Positions 6,503-7,480 of a stretch of DNA of 7,480 nt are shown here, one piece after another (within the stretch, counting starts at the first letter, position 1; the number at the start of each line of letters is the position of its first letter). The translations under genes were made by a program, and so were the position numbers. This DNA is from Rhodospirillales bacterium (GTDB lineage Bacteria; Pseudomonadota; Alphaproteobacteria; Acetobacterales; Acetobacteraceae). Below the pieces are notes generated by a model, which saw nothing but the letters and a program-made list of their open reading frames with translations, made no database searches and was not told the origin of the DNA. The stretch lies in assembly GCA_015654825.1 (NCBI GenBank), contig JAATGE010000546.1:1-7480 (forward strand). The letters are read 5' to 3'.

Positions 6503-6660
6503 GGGATAATCCTGAGCGGGGGCGGACTATGGTGTGGCACCCGGCCGTACTGCAACAGCCGGCGGGAGCGACGACCCGGACGGGCGATACGGGCCGGGTT
6601 TGGAATTTTCTTGGCATGACATTCGAGTCGGACGCTTCGACCCGAAACGAAAGCCAAAGT

Positions 6661-6742
6661 AACAAAAGTTTTTTGGTTCTTTTTTTCAAAAAAGAACAAG
6701 AAAAAGCACTTCTTTTTGAAAAAAGAAGCAAAAACTTTTGTT
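6661..6742. repeat. AT-rich nested inverted repeat (outer arms plus two hairpins)
   Basis: The outer arms AACAAAAGTTTTT (6661-6673) and AAAAACTTTTGTT (6730-6742) are perfect reverse complements. Between them lie hairpin 1, GTTCTTTTTT/AAAAAAGAAC (6676-6685 and 6688-6697), and hairpin 2, CTTCTTTTT/AAAAAGAAG (6709-6717 and 6720-6728). The block could form one long cruciform or two short ones. From memory, very similar blocks occur between genes in Acetobacteraceae and related bacteria and give spurious annotated peptides; I cannot check this here. The long A and T runs could also end transcription in either direction. Confidence 0.85.
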
Positions 6743-6807
6743 AATTGTTCCTTGTTCGCCGGCCGGCGTCGATGGGGTAACGCCTAGGCTGCAACGATGG
6801 CACTTGG

Positions 6808-6834
6808 TTGCGTTGGCGTGCTGGAGCACGCCCT
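6808..6834 (+). repeat. 27-nt direct repeat with internal palindrome, copy 2
   Basis: This copy is identical to 5000-5026 and in the same orientation, 1.8 kb away. It lies 14 nt from the 58-nt two-hairpin repeat (6849-6906), so small intergenic elements are clustered here. The two copies lie on either side of the 452-residue gene. Confidence 0.85.
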
Positions 6835-6848
6835 ACTTGCTGGCTGTC

Positions 6849-6906
6849 ATAAAATGGGGTCTGGGGCCTACTGGCCCCAGCGGGTCCAGGGCAGAGCCCT
6901 GGCCTT
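6849..6906 (-). repeat. 58-nt two-hairpin repeat, copy 2 (downstream of OYE-family gene)
   Basis: This is the exact reverse complement of 2457-2514. Read on the minus strand it begins 6 nt after the stop of the OYE-family gene. Hairpin 1 is at 6886-6902, hairpin 2 at 6861-6880, and the tail ACCCCATTTTAT comes last. Its orientation to the preceding gene is the same as for copy 1. A short GGCAAGG just upstream is shared by both copies, so the homology may extend slightly beyond 58 nt with a small gap. Confidence 0.9.
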
Positions 6907-6912
6907 CCTTGC

Positions 6913-7480
6913 CTAATTGAGCCGCGTGAGATTCGCCGGATCGAAAGGCGCGAATGGTTCGCCGGCGAGGGCTTTGCGGAGCCAGAGGTGGTCGTTGAGG
7001 AGGGAGCGGCCGACGCCGACCAGGTCGAACTCGGCGGCGGCGAACCGCTCGGCCAGGCGGGGGAGGTTGTTCACGGCGCCGGATTGCGCGTCGATGTGCA
7101 CGCCGCCGCGGCCGCGGTCGAGGCCTACGCCGCCCACCGTCATGGCCAGGCGGCCGGTGAGTTTTTTGGCCCAGCCGGCGAGGTTGAGCGTTGAGCCCTC
7201 GAAGATCGGCGTGTCGAAGTAGCGCTGGCTGCCGTCGAATACGTCGACGCCGGCGTCCGCGATGGGGCCGAGCAGGCGCTGCAGCTCCGCGGGCGTTTCG
7301 GCGAGGCGCGCGCCGTAATCCTGCATCTTGAATTGCGAGAAACGGAAAAAGATGGGGCGTTCCGGGCCGATCGCGGCGCGCACGGCACGCACGATCTCGG
7401 CCGCGAACAGGGCGCGGCGTTCCGGGCTGCCGCCCCAGCGGTCGGTGCGCCGGTTGGTCTCGTGCCACAGGAAGGTATCA
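6913..7480 (-). CDS. NADH:flavin oxidoreductase (Old Yellow Enzyme family), C-terminal 188 residues
   Basis: The gene is cut by the right edge; the frame is open through 7479. The visible part begins DTFLWHETNRRTDRWGGSPE, which matches the OYE-family segment LTNxRxDxYGG, followed by FAAEIVRAVRAAIG. It ends with the FMN phosphate-binding strands of the TIM barrel: LAMTVGGVGL, then DLVGVGRSLLNDHLWLRKAL, and stops at a TAG. OYE-type enzymes use FMN and NAD(P)H to reduce activated C=C bonds or related substrates. The N-terminal half with its flavin and active-site residues lies outside the window, so the subgroup and substrate cannot be set. FWHETNRRTDR-like text suggests the larger NADH:flavin oxidoreductase/NADH oxidase group. 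The 58-nt repeat follows the stop directly. It runs in the same direction as the 452-residue gene but 410 bp upstream of it, so a shared operon is doubtful. Confidence 0.92.
   Translation of the reverse strand, partial: DTFLWHETNRRTDRWGGSPERRALFAAEIVRAVRAAIGPERPIFFRFSQFKMQDYGARLAETPAELQRLLGPIADAGVDVFDGSQRYFDTPIFEGSTLNLAGWAKKLTGRLAMTVGGVGLDRGRGGVHIDAQSGAVNNLPRLAERFAAAEFDLVGVGRSLLNDHLWLRKALAGEPFAPFDPANLTRLN

Larger units (their letters stand above)
6503..6912. other. Repeat-rich intergenic region
   Basis: This 410-bp gap lies between two leftward genes (OYE-family stop at 6913, unknown gene start at 6502). I see no gene; the short open frames through it are translated repeats. From right to left it holds the 58-nt two-hairpin repeat, the 27-nt palindromic repeat and an 82-nt AT-rich nested inverted repeat. 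The remaining 6503-6660 should contain the promoter of the 452-residue gene, but no clear -35/-10 pair was found. The AT-rich block contrasts sharply with the surrounding GC-rich DNA. Confidence 0.75.

Noticed and set aside
6495..6744. Short frames through the AT-rich repeat (KEQEKALLFEKR and NQKTFVTLAF peptides)
   Set aside because: They are translations of the inverted repeat in either direction; such peptides are known as spurious calls.
6833..7468. 211-residue minus-strand frame overlapping the OYE gene
   Set aside because: It is Arg/Pro-rich shadow in a different frame and runs through the 58-nt repeat; the real frame carries the OYE motifs.
1..7480. CRISPR array, transposase or phage genes
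   Set aside because: No regularly spaced short repeats and no transposase, integrase or phage structural motifs were found on either strand.

Overview
The window looks like a high-GC alphaproteobacterial chromosome, most likely from the Acetobacteraceae. This rests on strongly GC-biased codon use, the gene families present, and GC-rich hairpin modules and an AT-rich nested inverted repeat between genes that I associate from memory with that family. No rRNA or other taxonomic marker is present, so the assignment is tentative. There are seven protein genes (two cut by the window edges), no convincing RNA gene, no CRISPR array and no recognisable transposase.

Layout. Bases 1-1514 (+) hold the end of one acyl-CoA dehydrogenase gene followed 6 nt later by a complete second one; this tandem arrangement is typical of heteromeric acyl-CoA dehydrogenases (pimeloyl-CoA dehydrogenase or steroid side-chain FadE type). 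An IclR-family regulator (1580-2422, +) follows and is a plausible local regulator. A convergent gap (2423-2724) carries two hairpin modules pointing at each other. The alpha subunit of a Rieske ring-hydroxylating-type oxygenase (2725-4056, -) comes next. It is separated by a 355-bp divergent gap from a small exported DsrE-family protein (4412-4861, +). A 452-residue protein of unknown function (5144-6502, -) follows, and the window ends in the C-terminal part of an Old Yellow Enzyme-family NADH:flavin oxidoreductase (6913-7480, -).

How the genes may work together. Acyl-CoA dehydrogenases, a Rieske oxygenase, an OYE-type reductase and an IclR regulator fit a catabolic region for an aromatic, alicyclic or terpenoid/steroid-like carbon source. 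The substrate cannot be read from the sequence, and no ferredoxin, reductase or beta subunit for the Rieske enzyme is visible.

The most distinctive non-coding signal is a set of three related two-hairpin modules. Each lies just downstream of a stop codon and in the same orientation as the gene it follows (IclR, Rieske, OYE). Two copies are identical over 58 nt. A 27-nt direct repeat with an internal palindrome and an AT-rich nested inverted repeat add to this intergenic repeat population. I found no clear new multi-gene system. The best leads are the 3'-end modules, the exported DsrE protein and the unknown 452-residue protein.
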